Below, in pieces: positions 1-9,568 of a DNA stretch of 64,000 nucleotides; position 1 is the stretch's first letter, and each line of letters opens with the position of its first letter. A program made the position numbers and the translations under genes. Source of the stretch: Corynebacterium callunae DSM 20147 (lineage in GTDB: Bacteria > Actinomycetota > Actinomycetes > Mycobacteriales > Mycobacteriaceae); NCBI RefSeq assembly GCF_000344785.1, contig NC_020506.1:62001-126000 (forward strand). Direction: 5' to 3'. The notes under the pieces were generated by a model. The model saw nothing but the letters and a program-made list of their open reading frames with translations. It was not told the origin of the DNA and did no database searches.

Positions 1-1995
1 ATTTTAAGCAATTGCGCCTCGGACCTATTGGGTACAAATGACAAAAGTGCTGTTCAGGCCATTCTTGCGTGTCACGGCCAAGAGGATCCCGTCGCAAAGC
101 TTCGTCTTTCCCTGCAGGTTGCGCGCGGCGAGGTACCCCCTGGCGCCGAGTGGGCGGTAGGGCAGGCGTGGCGCTCGCTTTATCCGGCAATTGTGCAGCG
201 CACCTCTTATGGCGGGCGCGCCAGTTTAGCTGGATTTGCCCAGCTTGCAGCCCATCTAGAGAGCTTAGCTTTTGGGCCTCCGCCAGTTAATGCGCAAAAG
301 ATTTTGGCGCTTATCGACGCCGGCATCGTCGATACCGCAGCCTTGTCACCGGCCGGCAGGCTGCCAGCAGTCGACGCCACAATCGATGCCGTATTGCCTC
401 CACCAGGACTTAATTCCCCGCTCAGAAATAGCCCGATTGCCCAGCTTGCGGCCCATAATCCAGGGCAGTGGTTGGATGCTCAGGGCGGGGTGGTTGGCCT
501 TAAACATGTGGCTGTAGTGGGCCGTGAAAGTGAAAATGTTGTTTTAGGTCCCGATACTTTATCGCGGACTCTCCATAATGTGATCCCGAGGTGGGCTGCA
601 ACAGTGATCAAAAATTCTGCACCAAAAACCCTAGCAAATCCGCGCATGATGGCAATAGAGCCGTTGACCGCCAGGTTGGAGCCTTGGGCTATTGATTTAT
701 TAGATGATAGGCAGCGCTGTCAAGAGATCGTGGCAGAGTTTGGCTCCCCGGCAAATGTGCTGCACCATGCGCCTTTATTAAGAAATTGTGCAGAATTGGT
801 GGCTGCCGGTGCGGATGCTGGTGTGGAAACCAGAGTATTTTTTGCCCGCAAAGCCAATAAAGCTCTGACTTTTGTTGATGCCATTCGCGATGCCGGACAC
901 GGTGTGGATGTGGCAAGTTTTAGGGAGCTGCAACAGGTGCTTAATCGTGGGGTTAAGGGTGAAAATATCATTCTCAGCGCCGCGATTAAACCAGATCCAT
1001 TGCTGGAACTTGCTCTCAAAAATGATGTACGGATTTCGGTGGATTCGGTTGCTGAGCTGCAGCGCATTAGGGAATTGGCTAGCCAACTTCAGCTCACAGC
1101 ATCAGTGGCACCACGTTTGGCCCCTAATCCTGCGCGTTTGCCCGCTACCCGTTTTGGCGAGCTCCTTGATGTGTGGATTGCTCAGCTGCCCTCATTGTCT
1201 AAGGCAATACAGCTGGTGGGAGTCCATTTTCATCTACACGGATATAGCGCTAACGATCGAAAAACTGCCCTCCAAGAAGCTTTTGTGCTTATCGACGCCG
1301 CGACCGCAGCGGGTCACCGCCCCAGTTTTATTGATATTGGCGGTGGGGTACCGATGAGTTATCTCGACGATGCTCAGCAATGGGAATCATTCCACGATTC
1401 TTTGCAGCAAATGAACGCAGGCCATAAGCAACCTTTTACTTGGAAGGGTGATCCTTTGGCGAACACCTATCCTTTCCATCAAACTCCTACCCGTGGAGCG
1501 TGGCTTGCAGAAGTTCTTGCAGGTACTGCACCTGAGTTTATTAAGCGCGGATTGCGGCTCCACGTGGAACCGGGACGTGCAGTTTTGGATGGTTGTGGCG
1601 TTATTTTGGCACGGGTGGCATTTCTAAAACACCGCAGTGATGGAGTTCCTTTGGTGGGTGTGGAGATGAACCGAACTCAGTGTCGCACCACCTCGGACGA
1701 TATTTTGCTAGATCCTATTTTGGTACCGCAGCCGGTCGATGCATGGCCGGGTGTGGGTACGCATTGGGAGCCAGGAGCTCGTGGCTTTTTGGTCGGCGCC
1801 TATTGCATTGAAGATGAGGTGATTATTAGGCGTGACATGGTCTTCCCGGAGGGAATTGCAGTAGGGGATATTATTGCCATTCCCAATACTGCGGGTTATT
1901 TCATGCACATTGTAGAAAGTGCTTCCCATCAGATTCCCTTGGCTAAAAATGTGGTGTGGGGTGCGGAACTTAGCGTTGATGATATCGATATTTAA
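1..1995 (+). CDS. Y4yA-type PLP-dependent decarboxylase-like protein (5' end cut by window)
   Basis: Fold-type III PLP enzyme related to diaminopimelate/ornithine decarboxylases and probably cytosolic; the substrate cannot be read from sequence. Seen: FARKANKA about residue 275 (the lysine expected to carry PLP), HFHLHGYS about 400, the phosphate-binding IDIGGGVP about 440 and EPGRAVLDGCG about 515. About 240 residues precede the barrel, which fits the longer Y4yA-type proteins rather than LysA. The frame stays open from the first base of the window; the first possible start is TTG at 28, so the true start may lie outside. It is followed by a lipocalin gene in the same direction after 68 bases that contain their own operator-like repeats, so the two are probably separate units. 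Confidence 0.75.
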   Translation: MLSNCASDLLGTNDKSAVQAILACHGQEDPVAKLRLSLQVARGEVPPGAEWAVGQAWRSLYPAIVQRTSYGGRASLAGFAQLAAHLESLAFGPPPVNAQKILALIDAGIVDTAALSPAGRLPAVDATIDAVLPPPGLNSPLRNSPIAQLAAHNPGQWLDAQGGVVGLKHVAVVGRESENVVLGPDTLSRTLHNVIPRWAATVIKNSAPKTLANPRMMAIEPLTARLEPWAIDLLDDRQRCQEIVAEFGSPANVLHHAPLLRNCAELVAAGADAGVETRVFFARKANKALTFVDAIRDAGHGVDVASFRELQQVLNRGVKGENIILSAAIKPDPLLELALKNDVRISVDSVAELQRIRELASQLQLTASVAPRLAPNPARLPATRFGELLDVWIAQLPSLSKAIQLVGVHFHLHGYSANDRKTALQEAFVLIDAATAAGHRPSFIDIGGGVPMSYLDDAQQWESFHDSLQQMNAGHKQPFTWKGDPLANTYPFHQTPTRGAWLAEVLAGTAPEFIKRGLRLHVEPGRAVLDGCGVILARVAFLKHRSDGVPLVGVEMNRTQCRTTSDDILLDPILVPQPVDAWPGVGTHWEPGARGFLVGAYCIEDEVIIRRDMVFPEGIAVGDIIAIPNTAGYFMHIVESASHQIPLAKNVVWGAELSVDDIDI

Positions 1996-2008
1996 TAATC
2001 TATGGACA

Positions 2009-2040
2009 ATAAACTAAAGGATAAACTAAACTTTGGTTTA
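2009..2040 (+). promoter_or_regulatory. Tandem 12-bp repeat plus palindrome upstream of lipocalin gene
   Basis: ATAAACTAAAGG (2009-2020) is followed directly by ATAAACTAAACT (2021-2032). The second unit runs into the palindrome TAAAC-TTTG-GTTTA (2027-2040). A TAATAT that could be a -10 box follows at once. The arrangement suggests a regulator-binding site over the promoter; the regulator is unknown. Confidence 0.4.
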
Positions 2041-2063
2041 ATATTTGAGTCGAAGGGAAAATC

Positions 2064-2699
2064 ATGCGCAAGGTCTTGATCGCCGTGGTCACATTAATGC
2101 TGCTAAGTACCCCAATTGCTGCAGCTCAAGATGTTTTTGATGGTGGCCGAGTAGGGGGTGCTGTTAGTAATTTAAGCAGTGGTTCATCAACTCCTGGAGC
2201 TGAACTAAGTGAGGTTGAAACCCCCGTCAACCTCGAGCAATATGCTGGCAAGTGGTATCAAATTGCAGCTGTGCCACAGCCTTTTACTTTGCAATGTACC
2301 AATAACACCACGGCAGAATATGGGGTACTAGATGCCCAAACCATTTCTGTTCGTAATTCCTGTGGCACGCCTTTTGGTCAAACCTCAGTTATTGAAGGTA
2401 GCGCAACTGTGCGTTCGGAGGCTTCTTTAAGAGTTAACTTCCCGGGCATCCCTTTTCAGGATCCTAATGGGCCGGTTAACTACCGCATAACCTATCTGGC
2501 CGCGGATTATTCACTGGCAATTGTGGGAGATCCGCAGCGTAAATCCGGATTTGTACTTTCCCGAACTCCTGCCATTAGTGATCAAAAGTGGGAAGAGGTG
2601 CGATCCACTATTAGTGCACGTGGCTGGTGGGATTGTTCCTTTTTAAGCTCTCCAACAATGGGGGGACGCAGTGACGTCACCCCATTGTGCTTAATGTGA
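2064..2699 (+). CDS. Secreted lipocalin family protein
   Basis: 211 residues. The N-terminus is a Sec signal peptide (two basic residues, hydrophobic core, Ala-rich cleavage region near residue 22). The lipocalin signature GKWYQIA lies about residue 66, and the beta-barrel region runs to about residue 195. Bacterial Blc-type lipocalins bind lipids or other hydrophobic ligands at the envelope. The start is chosen for GAAGGG six bases upstream. It lies beside the carotenoid regulator and photolyase genes; lipocalin, photolyase and SDR genes are often found together in light-induced bacterial gene sets, so a role in lipid or pigment protection is a reasonable inference. The 3' end overlaps the convergent crtR by 9 bases. 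Confidence 0.8.
   Translation: MRKVLIAVVTLMLLSTPIAAAQDVFDGGRVGGAVSNLSSGSSTPGAELSEVETPVNLEQYAGKWYQIAAVPQPFTLQCTNNTTAEYGVLDAQTISVRNSCGTPFGQTSVIEGSATVRSEASLRVNFPGIPFQDPNGPVNYRITYLAADYSLAIVGDPQRKSGFVLSRTPAISDQKWEEVRSTISARGWWDCSFLSSPTMGGRSDVTPLCLM
2655..2688. terminator. Possible bidirectional hairpin between lipocalin gene and crtR
   Basis: ACAATGGGG (2655-2663) pairs with CCCCATTGT (2680-2688) inside the last codons of the lipocalin gene, at the convergent junction with crtR. There is no clear T-run, so a terminator role is only possible. Confidence 0.3.
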
Positions 2700-3275
2700 G
2701 GAAGACTCGAACCAATCCACGCCCTCAAGTAATAGTTCTTGGGTCATATCTTCAAAGAACCTAATAACAACTTCGCGCTCTTCTGGCGTGAGGCGTGCGG
2801 CAGATTGGAAGCGTTTTGCATGCTGCTTGCCAACCGTCTGCATGGCAGAGGTTCGCGTGGAAGGGGTTACCTCAATGGCAAAGGCGCGACGGTCAAAGGG
2901 GTGCACTTCACGAACGATGTGCCCTCCTTTTTCCAGGCGATTGAGTAACTTGGTAATAGATGCTGGTGACAGGTTGAGGTAGTGGCCAAGCATGCCAGGA
3001 GTAACTACTTCATTCTGGTGTTTGGCGACAATAAGATAATGCAAGGCGCGCATGTCTTGGGTATTGAGCTTCATATATTTCTCGGAAGCTTCAGCCACGG
3101 CGCGTTCGGCGTTTCTTAAGTCGGCAAGGGACTTCATGACTCGCCCAATCTGGGCGACTTCTTCGGTGCTTAAGGAAGAACGATCCACAAGTTCACTATT
3201 TGGGTCGCTGGAATCTACATCGAAGAGGTTTTGTGAAATCGCCTGCCATTGTTGGGGTTCTTGCGGATCGGACAT
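2691..3275 (-). CDS. crtR: MarR family regulator, CrtR
   Basis: 194 residues with a MarR winged-helix core (about 70-160), including a recognition region near LNLSPASITKLLNRLEKGGH and the wing DRRAFAIEVT. In C. glutamicum CrtR, a MarR protein beside the crt genes, represses carotenoid genes and responds to geranylgeranyl pyrophosphate. The assignment here rests on family plus position: it is divergent from the MmpL gene and next to the crt block. The 88-base divergent gap (3276-3363) should hold its operator; it contains a weak inverted repeat, TGTTG...TAACA. In C. glutamicum, as recalled, crtR faces crtE, so the order here is different. Confidence 0.75.
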   Translation of the reverse strand: MSDPQEPQQWQAISQNLFDVDSSDPNSELVDRSSLSTEEVAQIGRVMKSLADLRNAERAVAEASEKYMKLNTQDMRALHYLIVAKHQNEVVTPGMLGHYLNLSPASITKLLNRLEKGGHIVREVHPFDRRAFAIEVTPSTRTSAMQTVGKQHAKRFQSAARLTPEEREVVIRFFEDMTQELLLEGVDWFESSSH

Positions 3276-3363
3276 AGATGGATATTAACCCTTTTTTTAA
3301 GAAAATGGGATACCTTACACTGTTGGATAATTTAACAATTTGCATATATAAAGGTTTAAGGCC

Positions 3364-5496
3364 ATGAAAACCCCTCTTCAGAGCGTATTTCCCGGCATCT
3401 TGCGTAAGCTCTTGCCCTTGGTGTTAATTCTTGTCTGGCTGCTGGGTGCCGGAATTGGCGGACCATATTTTGGAAAAATTAGTGAGGTCTCTACCAATGA
3501 TCAAACTCTCTACCTACCAGAATCTGCCGATGCCAGTAAAGTGCAGCAGCAGGTGGGAGCTTTTAGGGATTCTGAAGACATCCCTGCAGTTGTAGTTTTT
3601 GCAGCTCAAGAAGCTTTAAATGGGGAGCAACTGGCACAACTTAAACAAGCGGTAGCTCAGTTGGAAAGTATCCCCGGAGTTGCTGCAGGAATGTCGCCTC
3701 TGATCCCTTCGGAAGATACCAAGGCAGCAGAAGTTTTTGTGCCCATTTCCAGTTCGGCGGTGGTCGGAGACACAGTTGCAGAGATCTCACAGTTCCTGGC
3801 AGAATCTACCCCGGCTGGAGTGGAAAGTTATGTCACTGGACCTGCTGGTTTTGCCGCTGATATTGGTGCAGCCTTTGCAGGCATTGATGGGCTCTTGTTA
3901 ATTGTAGCCCTGGCAGCGGTGTTTATTATTTTGATCTTTGTTTATCGATCCCTGCTTTTGCCGATTATGGTGCTCTTAACCAGCCTTTTTGCTCTAAGTA
4001 CGGCAATTTTGGCGGTATGGTGGCTAGCTAAGTGGGGAGTTGTTTTAATTAGTGGCCAAACCCAGGGTATTTTGTTAATCCTGGTGATTGGTGCTGCCAC
4101 TGATTATTCCTTGCTTTATGTGGCACGTTTTCGCGAACAGCTAAGGGGGCATCAAGATAAATGGGTGGCCAGCAAGAATTCCATCAAGGGTGCGGTGGAA
4201 CCAATCGTGGCATCCGGAAGCACAGTTATAGCTGGTCTTTTGTGTCTGCTGCTTAGTGATTTGAAATCAAATAGCACTCTCGGCCCGGTGGCAGCCATCG
4301 GCATTGTTTTTGCCATGTTGGCAGCTTTGACGCTGCTCCCAGCGCTACTCCTCATCTTTGGCCGCGCAGCTTTTTGGCCCAAACGTCCACACTTTGAGCC
4401 AGCAGTGGTGCTTAAAGAAGAAGGTCTGCCACCTCGCGGGCTGTGGGCGCAGGTGGCCAAGGCGGTGCGCCTTCATCCACGTACCGTATGGGCTGGTTCT
4501 TTGGTGATTTTGCTGCTCGGTGCTGCAGCCTTGCCACAGCTCAAGGCTGATGGGGTGGCACAATCTGAGTTGGTTATTGGAGCCTCGCAGGCTCGTGAAG
4601 GCCAACGGGTATTGGGCGAGCATTTCCCGGGCGGTTCTGGAAGTCCGGTATATGTACTGGCTCCGGAAGCAGAACTACCAGCAGTTATATCTGTCCTGGA
4701 GGCCAAGGGGTACTTTCCGCAGCTCACGGTGAGTTCTCAGGGTGTGCCGGGCGGGGCGGCGTCGATAAGCGCAATTAAAAGTGGAGTGGCACCCACCGTG
4801 GTGGAGGGGAAGGTATTGGTTCAAGCCACGCTTGGGGCGGCGCAGGATTCGGCACAGGCGCAAGATATGGTGCGTGAAGTGCGCGCTGATCTTAACAATG
4901 CAGAATTAAATGCCCGGGTGGGAGGGGTTACTGCGACGGCAATCGACACTAATGATGCCTCGATTCATGATCGAAACCTGATCATTCCAGTGGTGCTCGC
5001 AGTGATTTTGCTGATCCTGATGCTTTTGCTGCGGTCTGTGGTGGCACCGGTGCTGCTGGTGCTGACCACAGTGTTGTCCTTTGCGGCGGCCTTGGGAGTA
5101 TCGGCGCTGGTCTTTAATGGAATTTTTAAGTTCCCGGGTGCAGATCCGACGGTTCCGCTTTATGGTTTTGTCTTCTTGGTTGCATTGGGTATTGATTATA
5201 ATATTTTCCTGGCCACTCGCATCCGCGAAGAATCGCTGCGACATGGCACTCACGCCGGTATTTTGCGAGGTCTCAGCGTTACCGGCGGCGTTATTACCTC
5301 CGCCGGCCTGGTCCTGGCAGCTACCTTTGCGGCACTTTCGGTAATCCCTATCCTGTTCCTGGTGCAGCTTTCTTTTATCGTGGCATTTGGTGTGCTGCTT
5401 GACACGTTCTTGGTCCGTGCCTTTCTGGTGCCAGCCCTCTTTTATGATCTCGGGTCCAAAATCTGGTGGCCCGTCAAGCTTGCTAAAAAGCTTTAA
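3364..5496 (+). CDS. MMPL/RND family transporter
   Basis: 710-residue inner-membrane protein made of two RND halves, each with one N-terminal helix, an extracytoplasmic domain and a group of five helices. The Asp-Tyr proton-relay pairs of MmpL proteins are present in both halves (ATDYSLL about 245, GIDYNIF about 608), so it should be an active proton-driven exporter of lipid-like cargo. In C. glutamicum an mmpL gene lies inside the crt operon (recalled), so export or membrane placement of carotenoid or a related lipid is plausible but not shown. It starts 88 bases from crtR, whose product probably controls it. Its end overlaps the convergent glycosyltransferase gene by 14 bases. Confidence 0.85.
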   Translation: MKTPLQSVFPGILRKLLPLVLILVWLLGAGIGGPYFGKISEVSTNDQTLYLPESADASKVQQQVGAFRDSEDIPAVVVFAAQEALNGEQLAQLKQAVAQLESIPGVAAGMSPLIPSEDTKAAEVFVPISSSAVVGDTVAEISQFLAESTPAGVESYVTGPAGFAADIGAAFAGIDGLLLIVALAAVFIILIFVYRSLLLPIMVLLTSLFALSTAILAVWWLAKWGVVLISGQTQGILLILVIGAATDYSLLYVARFREQLRGHQDKWVASKNSIKGAVEPIVASGSTVIAGLLCLLLSDLKSNSTLGPVAAIGIVFAMLAALTLLPALLLIFGRAAFWPKRPHFEPAVVLKEEGLPPRGLWAQVAKAVRLHPRTVWAGSLVILLLGAAALPQLKADGVAQSELVIGASQAREGQRVLGEHFPGGSGSPVYVLAPEAELPAVISVLEAKGYFPQLTVSSQGVPGGAASISAIKSGVAPTVVEGKVLVQATLGAAQDSAQAQDMVREVRADLNNAELNARVGGVTATAIDTNDASIHDRNLIIPVVLAVILLILMLLLRSVVAPVLLVLTTVLSFAAALGVSALVFNGIFKFPGADPTVPLYGFVFLVALGIDYNIFLATRIREESLRHGTHAGILRGLSVTGGVITSAGLVLAATFAALSVIPILFLVQLSFIVAFGVLLDTFLVRAFLVPALFYDLGSKIWWPVKLAKKL

Positions 5497-6325
5497 AAGC
5501 GTGCTTGTCGACGCCTTCCTCCCGCACCACCTGTGCTAGACGGCTGCCAAGCAGCCCGCGCTGGCCTAAACGTTGATGCGGAAGTTGGATTTTCCACGCC
5601 ACAATAATGGTATGGAATCCGCGACGCAATCGGTTAAGCAATTGGATACTGCCACGAAGTGCGCGGTCATCCATGGTGAGCACTAAATCCTTTTGCAGCC
5701 AGATTGTTTCATGCGGGCGCACCGCAAAAGAGAGTTGCATATCCTCGTGAACAAAAGTGTCACTGAGATCAAGAGTATGGTGAACCTCATCCCACCATTG
5801 TTTGCGGATGGAACTATTGGATCCAAAGAGTGGGTAGTGACCCAGGGCGCTGCCCACCAAAGAACGATAAAGTCCCAGATAGAGCTGGGAAATTAACTCG
5901 CCTTTAACTCCAGGAACGGCAAAACGACCACTGCCACTAATGCCGACTACAATGCGTTCTCCGGCCTGATGGGACAAATCCGCTTGCTCCCAGATTTCAT
6001 GAACCCGCTGGATGAAAGTGGGATCCACAGTTACATCAGCATCGATACGCAGGATGACATCTGAGGTAGCAGCATTAAATCCTGCTGCATTAGCCCAGGT
6101 AATTCCGTTGCGTGGTTCATTAACCAGGCGTACTTTAAATGCCTCAAAAGACTGTGCAACTGCTGCGGAATGATCAGTGCTGCCATTGTTGACCACCACT
6201 ATTTCATCAGCTGGCACAGTCTGCTTCGTGAGGGAGTGGAGACAGGATTTCAGCAGCTCTGCATCATTAAAACAGGGAATAACCACACTGAGGGTGCGGG
6301 AGTATTTATGCGCTGTACTTGGCAT
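5483..6325 (-). CDS. Family 2 glycosyltransferase, candidate carotenoid glucosyltransferase
   Basis: 280 residues from the ATG at 6325; an ATG at 6361 would add 12 residues, but the GT2 domain begins right after the later one (TLSVVIPCFND). Seen: the nucleotide-binding VVVNNGSTD, the metal-binding IDADVTVD about residue 90 and a later HED near 200. These make a GT-A fold enzyme using an activated sugar. It is set between the MmpL gene and photolyase inside the carotenoid block. Corynebacterial decaprenoxanthin is made partly as glucosides, so the CrtX role is the best guess; cell-envelope glycosylation is the alternative. No helix-rich tail is evident, so it is probably cytosolic or membrane-associated. 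Confidence 0.7.
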   Translation of the reverse strand: MPSTAHKYSRTLSVVIPCFNDAELLKSCLHSLTKQTVPADEIVVVNNGSTDHSAAVAQSFEAFKVRLVNEPRNGITWANAAGFNAATSDVILRIDADVTVDPTFIQRVHEIWEQADLSHQAGERIVVGISGSGRFAVPGVKGELISQLYLGLYRSLVGSALGHYPLFGSNSSIRKQWWDEVHHTLDLSDTFVHEDMQLSFAVRPHETIWLQKDLVLTMDDRALRGSIQLLNRLRRGFHTIIVAWKIQLPHQRLGQRGLLGSRLAQVVREEGVDKHAFKAF

Positions 6326-6392
6326 GGTGGGGACGTGTCCATTCCAATAAAATAGTAGCATTATGGAAAATATAACTTCATAGGTAGTTTAC

Positions 6393-7829
6393 GTGATGAG
6401 TGGGGTTAAAGTGGCTTTAACAATAATGTGGTTCAGGGATGATCTTCGGATTGCCGATAATCCTGCCCTCAAGTGGGCCCAAGAACGAGGTGAGGTAGTT
6501 GCCGTATTCATTGAGGAACAGCATCAAACTCTCCGCCCGCTCGGGGCAGCAGCGCGCTGGTGGCAAGAAAACAGCTTGCACCACTTGGAGCATCAGCTTT
6601 CAGCAATAGACCTTAAATTTTGCCGTTTAGCCGGTGATCCGCAACAACTGATAGTGGAGCTTGTACACCAAACAGGTGCCGATGCCGTCACCTGGAACCG
6701 GCGTTATCACCAGCCTTTATGTGCCCTTGATGCAGCTCTTAAAGCTTCCCTCATACAACAGGGGCTTGAGGTACATAGTCATGCCGGTTACCTGCTTAAT
6801 GAGCCATGGGACATCAAAACTGGGCAAGGAACTGCCTATAAAGTATTCAGTCCTTTTGCTAAGAAATCCTTTGCCCTTGCTGAAAATGCAGCGCAGACTA
6901 TGGTGCGAGATCGGGAAATGCCAGATCTGGAGCCGGGTTTTGTTTTAGGAGACGCTGCGATCGGAGTTGTTCCTGACTGGCAACAGCGCTTGGCACAGCA
7001 TTGTGCACCTGGTGAAATCAGCGCGCGCCAGAAATTAGATAAGTTTCTGGATTTCCTTAGCTCCGGCGGTGATTACAGCACCGATCGCGATGACATGGCC
7101 CATGACGGCACCAGTGGTTTATCACCTCATCTTAGATTTGGTGAATTAAGTATTCACCGGCTGTGGTTTGAAGTATCTTCCCGAGCTGAAAGAGGGGAAA
7201 TCGCCCCAGAATCTGCGCAGGCTTTTCTCAATGAGCTTTTGTGGCGAGATTTTTCCTGGCACCGGCTTTATGCGCATCCCATGATGCACTGGAACAATAT
7301 CCGCAGCTCCTTTGATCGTTTCCCGTGGGAATGGGATCAAGCAGAAAGCCTACGTTTAGCTAAGAGTCAGCGTGACCCTCGCCGAGCTTATAGTGACAGT
7401 GCATTTCAAGAAACCTTTGCTGCCTGGCGCGCCGGGCAGACGGGAATTCCCTTAGTTGATGCGGGTATGCGGGAGCTGTGGGAATCCGGAACTATGCACA
7501 ATCGAGCTCGGATGGTGGTGGCCAGTTTCCTCACCAAAAATCTGCTTATCCACTGGCGGCATGGCGAACAATGGTTCTGGGATACCTTAGTTGATGCGGA
7601 TCTTGCAGCGAATGCCTTTAACTGGCAATGGGCCGCCGGATGTGGAGATGATGCCTCTCCATATTTCCGAATCTTTAATCCAGAGACCCAAGCCAAAAAA
7701 TTTGATCCCCAGCGTCGCTATATTCGACGCTGGATTAAAGACTTTGATACTCCGAGCTACCCGCCAGCAATTGTTGATCTGGCTACTTCGAGACAAGAAG
7801 CACTGGAGGCCTATCAAAGCATTAAATGA
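6393..7829 (+). CDS. phr: Deoxyribodipyrimidine photolyase
   Basis: 478 residues. The N-terminal alpha/beta antenna domain begins with IMWFRDDLRIADNPAL. The C-terminal FAD domain contains TSGLSPHLRFGELS, LLWRDFSWHRLY, IPLVDAGMRELWESG and MHNRARMVVASFLTKNLL, all standard for CPD photolyases. The enzyme uses blue light and reduced FAD to split cyclobutane pyrimidine dimers. Starts at 6393, 6396 or 6411 are possible; none has a strong Shine-Dalgarno. It is divergent from the glycosyltransferase gene with a very short gap and convergent with the SDR/DUF2867 gene. Location beside carotenoid and lipocalin genes suggests a shared photoprotection role. Confidence 0.93.
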   Translation: MMSGVKVALTIMWFRDDLRIADNPALKWAQERGEVVAVFIEEQHQTLRPLGAAARWWQENSLHHLEHQLSAIDLKFCRLAGDPQQLIVELVHQTGADAVTWNRRYHQPLCALDAALKASLIQQGLEVHSHAGYLLNEPWDIKTGQGTAYKVFSPFAKKSFALAENAAQTMVRDREMPDLEPGFVLGDAAIGVVPDWQQRLAQHCAPGEISARQKLDKFLDFLSSGGDYSTDRDDMAHDGTSGLSPHLRFGELSIHRLWFEVSSRAERGEIAPESAQAFLNELLWRDFSWHRLYAHPMMHWNNIRSSFDRFPWEWDQAESLRLAKSQRDPRRAYSDSAFQETFAAWRAGQTGIPLVDAGMRELWESGTMHNRARMVVASFLTKNLLIHWRHGEQWFWDTLVDADLAANAFNWQWAAGCGDDASPYFRIFNPETQAKKFDPQRRYIRRWIKDFDTPSYPPAIVDLATSRQEALEAYQSIK

Positions 7830-7835
7830 GCTGAA

Positions 7836-9383
7836 CTAGTCAGCGGTAGGAGTGGATTGTGCCTGCTTAATGATGTTGCGCATCATAAACGGGAAAATGA
7901 AGGCATGAAAAGGGCTGACTGCCCACCAGTAGAGACGGCCAGGCAAACCTTTAGGCTCAAAAATGGCGCGTTGGGTATAGGTTGTGCCACCAGTGGGATT
8001 TTCTTCTAATTCAAAGGTGAGCCAGGCGTTGCCATCAACTTTCATCTCTGCTTGCAGTACCAAATGATGGGGCTTTTCCATCTCCACTACGCGCCACCAA
8101 TCCAGACGATCTCCAACAGCTAGACGGAAGGGATCTCGCCGTCCTCCTAGGCCAGGACCTCCGACCAACTTATCGGCAATGCCACGAATCGCCCATAATT
8201 TAGGGGCAGAGTACCATCCGTGGGAACCTCCGAGGCCTTCGATCACTGGCCAAATTTGTGTAGCAGCAAGTTCTGTCGAGGCGGTTCTAGTATCTTCAAA
8301 AACCTGGCCGCCAGCCCACTCCGGATCGGTGTCACGAGCTGCCCATGCTTTGGGGATCTCGCTTTGGTTTAATGTCCAACTACGGTCCCAGGAAGTGGGA
8401 ACTCCGCGGGATTCCTGAGCGCTAATAGCCAATTTCACTGCCTCGCGATAGTCGATAAACCCGTTTGCTGGATCGGGGATGATCGTGGAAATAGTGTGTT
8501 CTTCGCATACGGCATCTTCTGCCATGGACTGCGCTAGCGGCAGAGCTAATTCAGCTGGAACTGGAGTGACCAGCCCAATCCAAAAACCGGAGAGTTTGTC
8601 CATTGGAAGATTTACCGGGATAGAAAACACAAAACGACGCAGGCCTCGGATTTCGCCATAAATCTTCAATAACTCTGCAAATTTATAGCGCTTGCCACAG
8701 CCAATATCGCAGGCTTGATTAACTGCGGAACGAAGGTCTGCGCTGAGCACCAAATAATGTAAAGCATCACGGATAGCCAGGGGTTCAATATAGTTATTGA
8801 TCCATGAGGGAGCCACCATGATTGGCAGTCGTTCGGTGAGATGGCGAATGATCTCGAAGGATGCAGATCCTGATCCGATCAGCGTTGCTGCGCGGAGAAT
8901 AAGCGCAGGTACAGGTGCGTCCAGCAGAATCTGAGCGACGTTTTCCCGAGAACGCATATGTTTTGAAAGATCTGCGGGTGTGCGTCCGCGGGGGTTTAGT
9001 CCGGAAAGATAAACAATCTGTTGTATTCCCGCTGAGTGCGCAGCCTGAGAAATATTATGGGCAGTATTCTCCTCTACTTTTTCAAAGTCTTGGTTCTTGT
9101 TACCCATGGAATGAACCAAGTAGTAGAGCACATCAATCCCTGCGCAAATTTTGGCAACGTCTGCGGCAACACTGAGGTCGGCCTCCACCAATTCCACATC
9201 TTCGTGCCAGTCAAAGCGACGTAGGCTATCAAGATTTCGGGAGGTAGCGCGAACTTTAAAACCTGCAGCAAGCAACTCCGTGATCAGGCGCCCGCCGACA
9301 TAACCGCTAGCTCCGGTAACAAGGACTCTTCTCTGTGGGTGAGTAGCGTGATAGTTGAGAGTAGGGGCGGAGCGAAAACTCAT
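7836..9383 (-). CDS. SDR-type NAD(P)-binding protein with C-terminal DUF2867 domain
   Basis: 515 residues. The N-terminal Rossmann fold has VLVTGASGYVGGRLI about residue 20, a YYLVHSM strand near 85 and an atypical-SDR middle. The last roughly 150 residues are a DUF2867/START-like domain (WALRGIADK-like and WWRVVEME regions) ending in PFHAFIFPFMMRN. This two-domain type is frequent in actinobacterial photolyase/lipocalin neighbourhoods; the substrate is unknown. It is divergent from crtE across a 185-base gap, so it may share control with carotenoid synthesis. No complete catalytic YxxxK triad was confirmed, as is usual for atypical SDRs. Confidence 0.78.
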   Translation of the reverse strand: MSFRSAPTLNYHATHPQRRVLVTGASGYVGGRLITELLAAGFKVRATSRNLDSLRRFDWHEDVELVEADLSVAADVAKICAGIDVLYYLVHSMGNKNQDFEKVEENTAHNISQAAHSAGIQQIVYLSGLNPRGRTPADLSKHMRSRENVAQILLDAPVPALILRAATLIGSGSASFEIIRHLTERLPIMVAPSWINNYIEPLAIRDALHYLVLSADLRSAVNQACDIGCGKRYKFAELLKIYGEIRGLRRFVFSIPVNLPMDKLSGFWIGLVTPVPAELALPLAQSMAEDAVCEEHTISTIIPDPANGFIDYREAVKLAISAQESRGVPTSWDRSWTLNQSEIPKAWAARDTDPEWAGGQVFEDTRTASTELAATQIWPVIEGLGGSHGWYSAPKLWAIRGIADKLVGGPGLGGRRDPFRLAVGDRLDWWRVVEMEKPHHLVLQAEMKVDGNAWLTFELEENPTGGTTYTQRAIFEPKGLPGRLYWWAVSPFHAFIFPFMMRNIIKQAQSTPTAD

Positions 9384-9568
9384 AGTTTTGATCCTTAAGA
9401 TGAGGGAAAACCTGGAAGGTCAGCAGTCAATTCACTTTGGGTAAATTTTGAAGACGCAGTGTTATCTTATGGTGTAGTATATCTGATGTGATAGTAGACG
9501 GATGTTGTTTTCCAAAATGATGGAGAGAAAGATTTGAGTCTTGGAACTCCACAGGAGACGCCGAAACG
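9384..9568. promoter_or_regulatory. Divergent promoter region between SDR/DUF2867 gene and crtE
   Basis: A 185-base AT-rich gap that must hold promoters for both directions. A TATATCTGAT-rich stretch about 9477-9490 is the best -10 candidate for crtE. The crtE Shine-Dalgarno AGGAGA lies about 10 bases before the ATG at 9569. No convincing palindromic CrtR site was found by eye. Confidence 0.4.
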
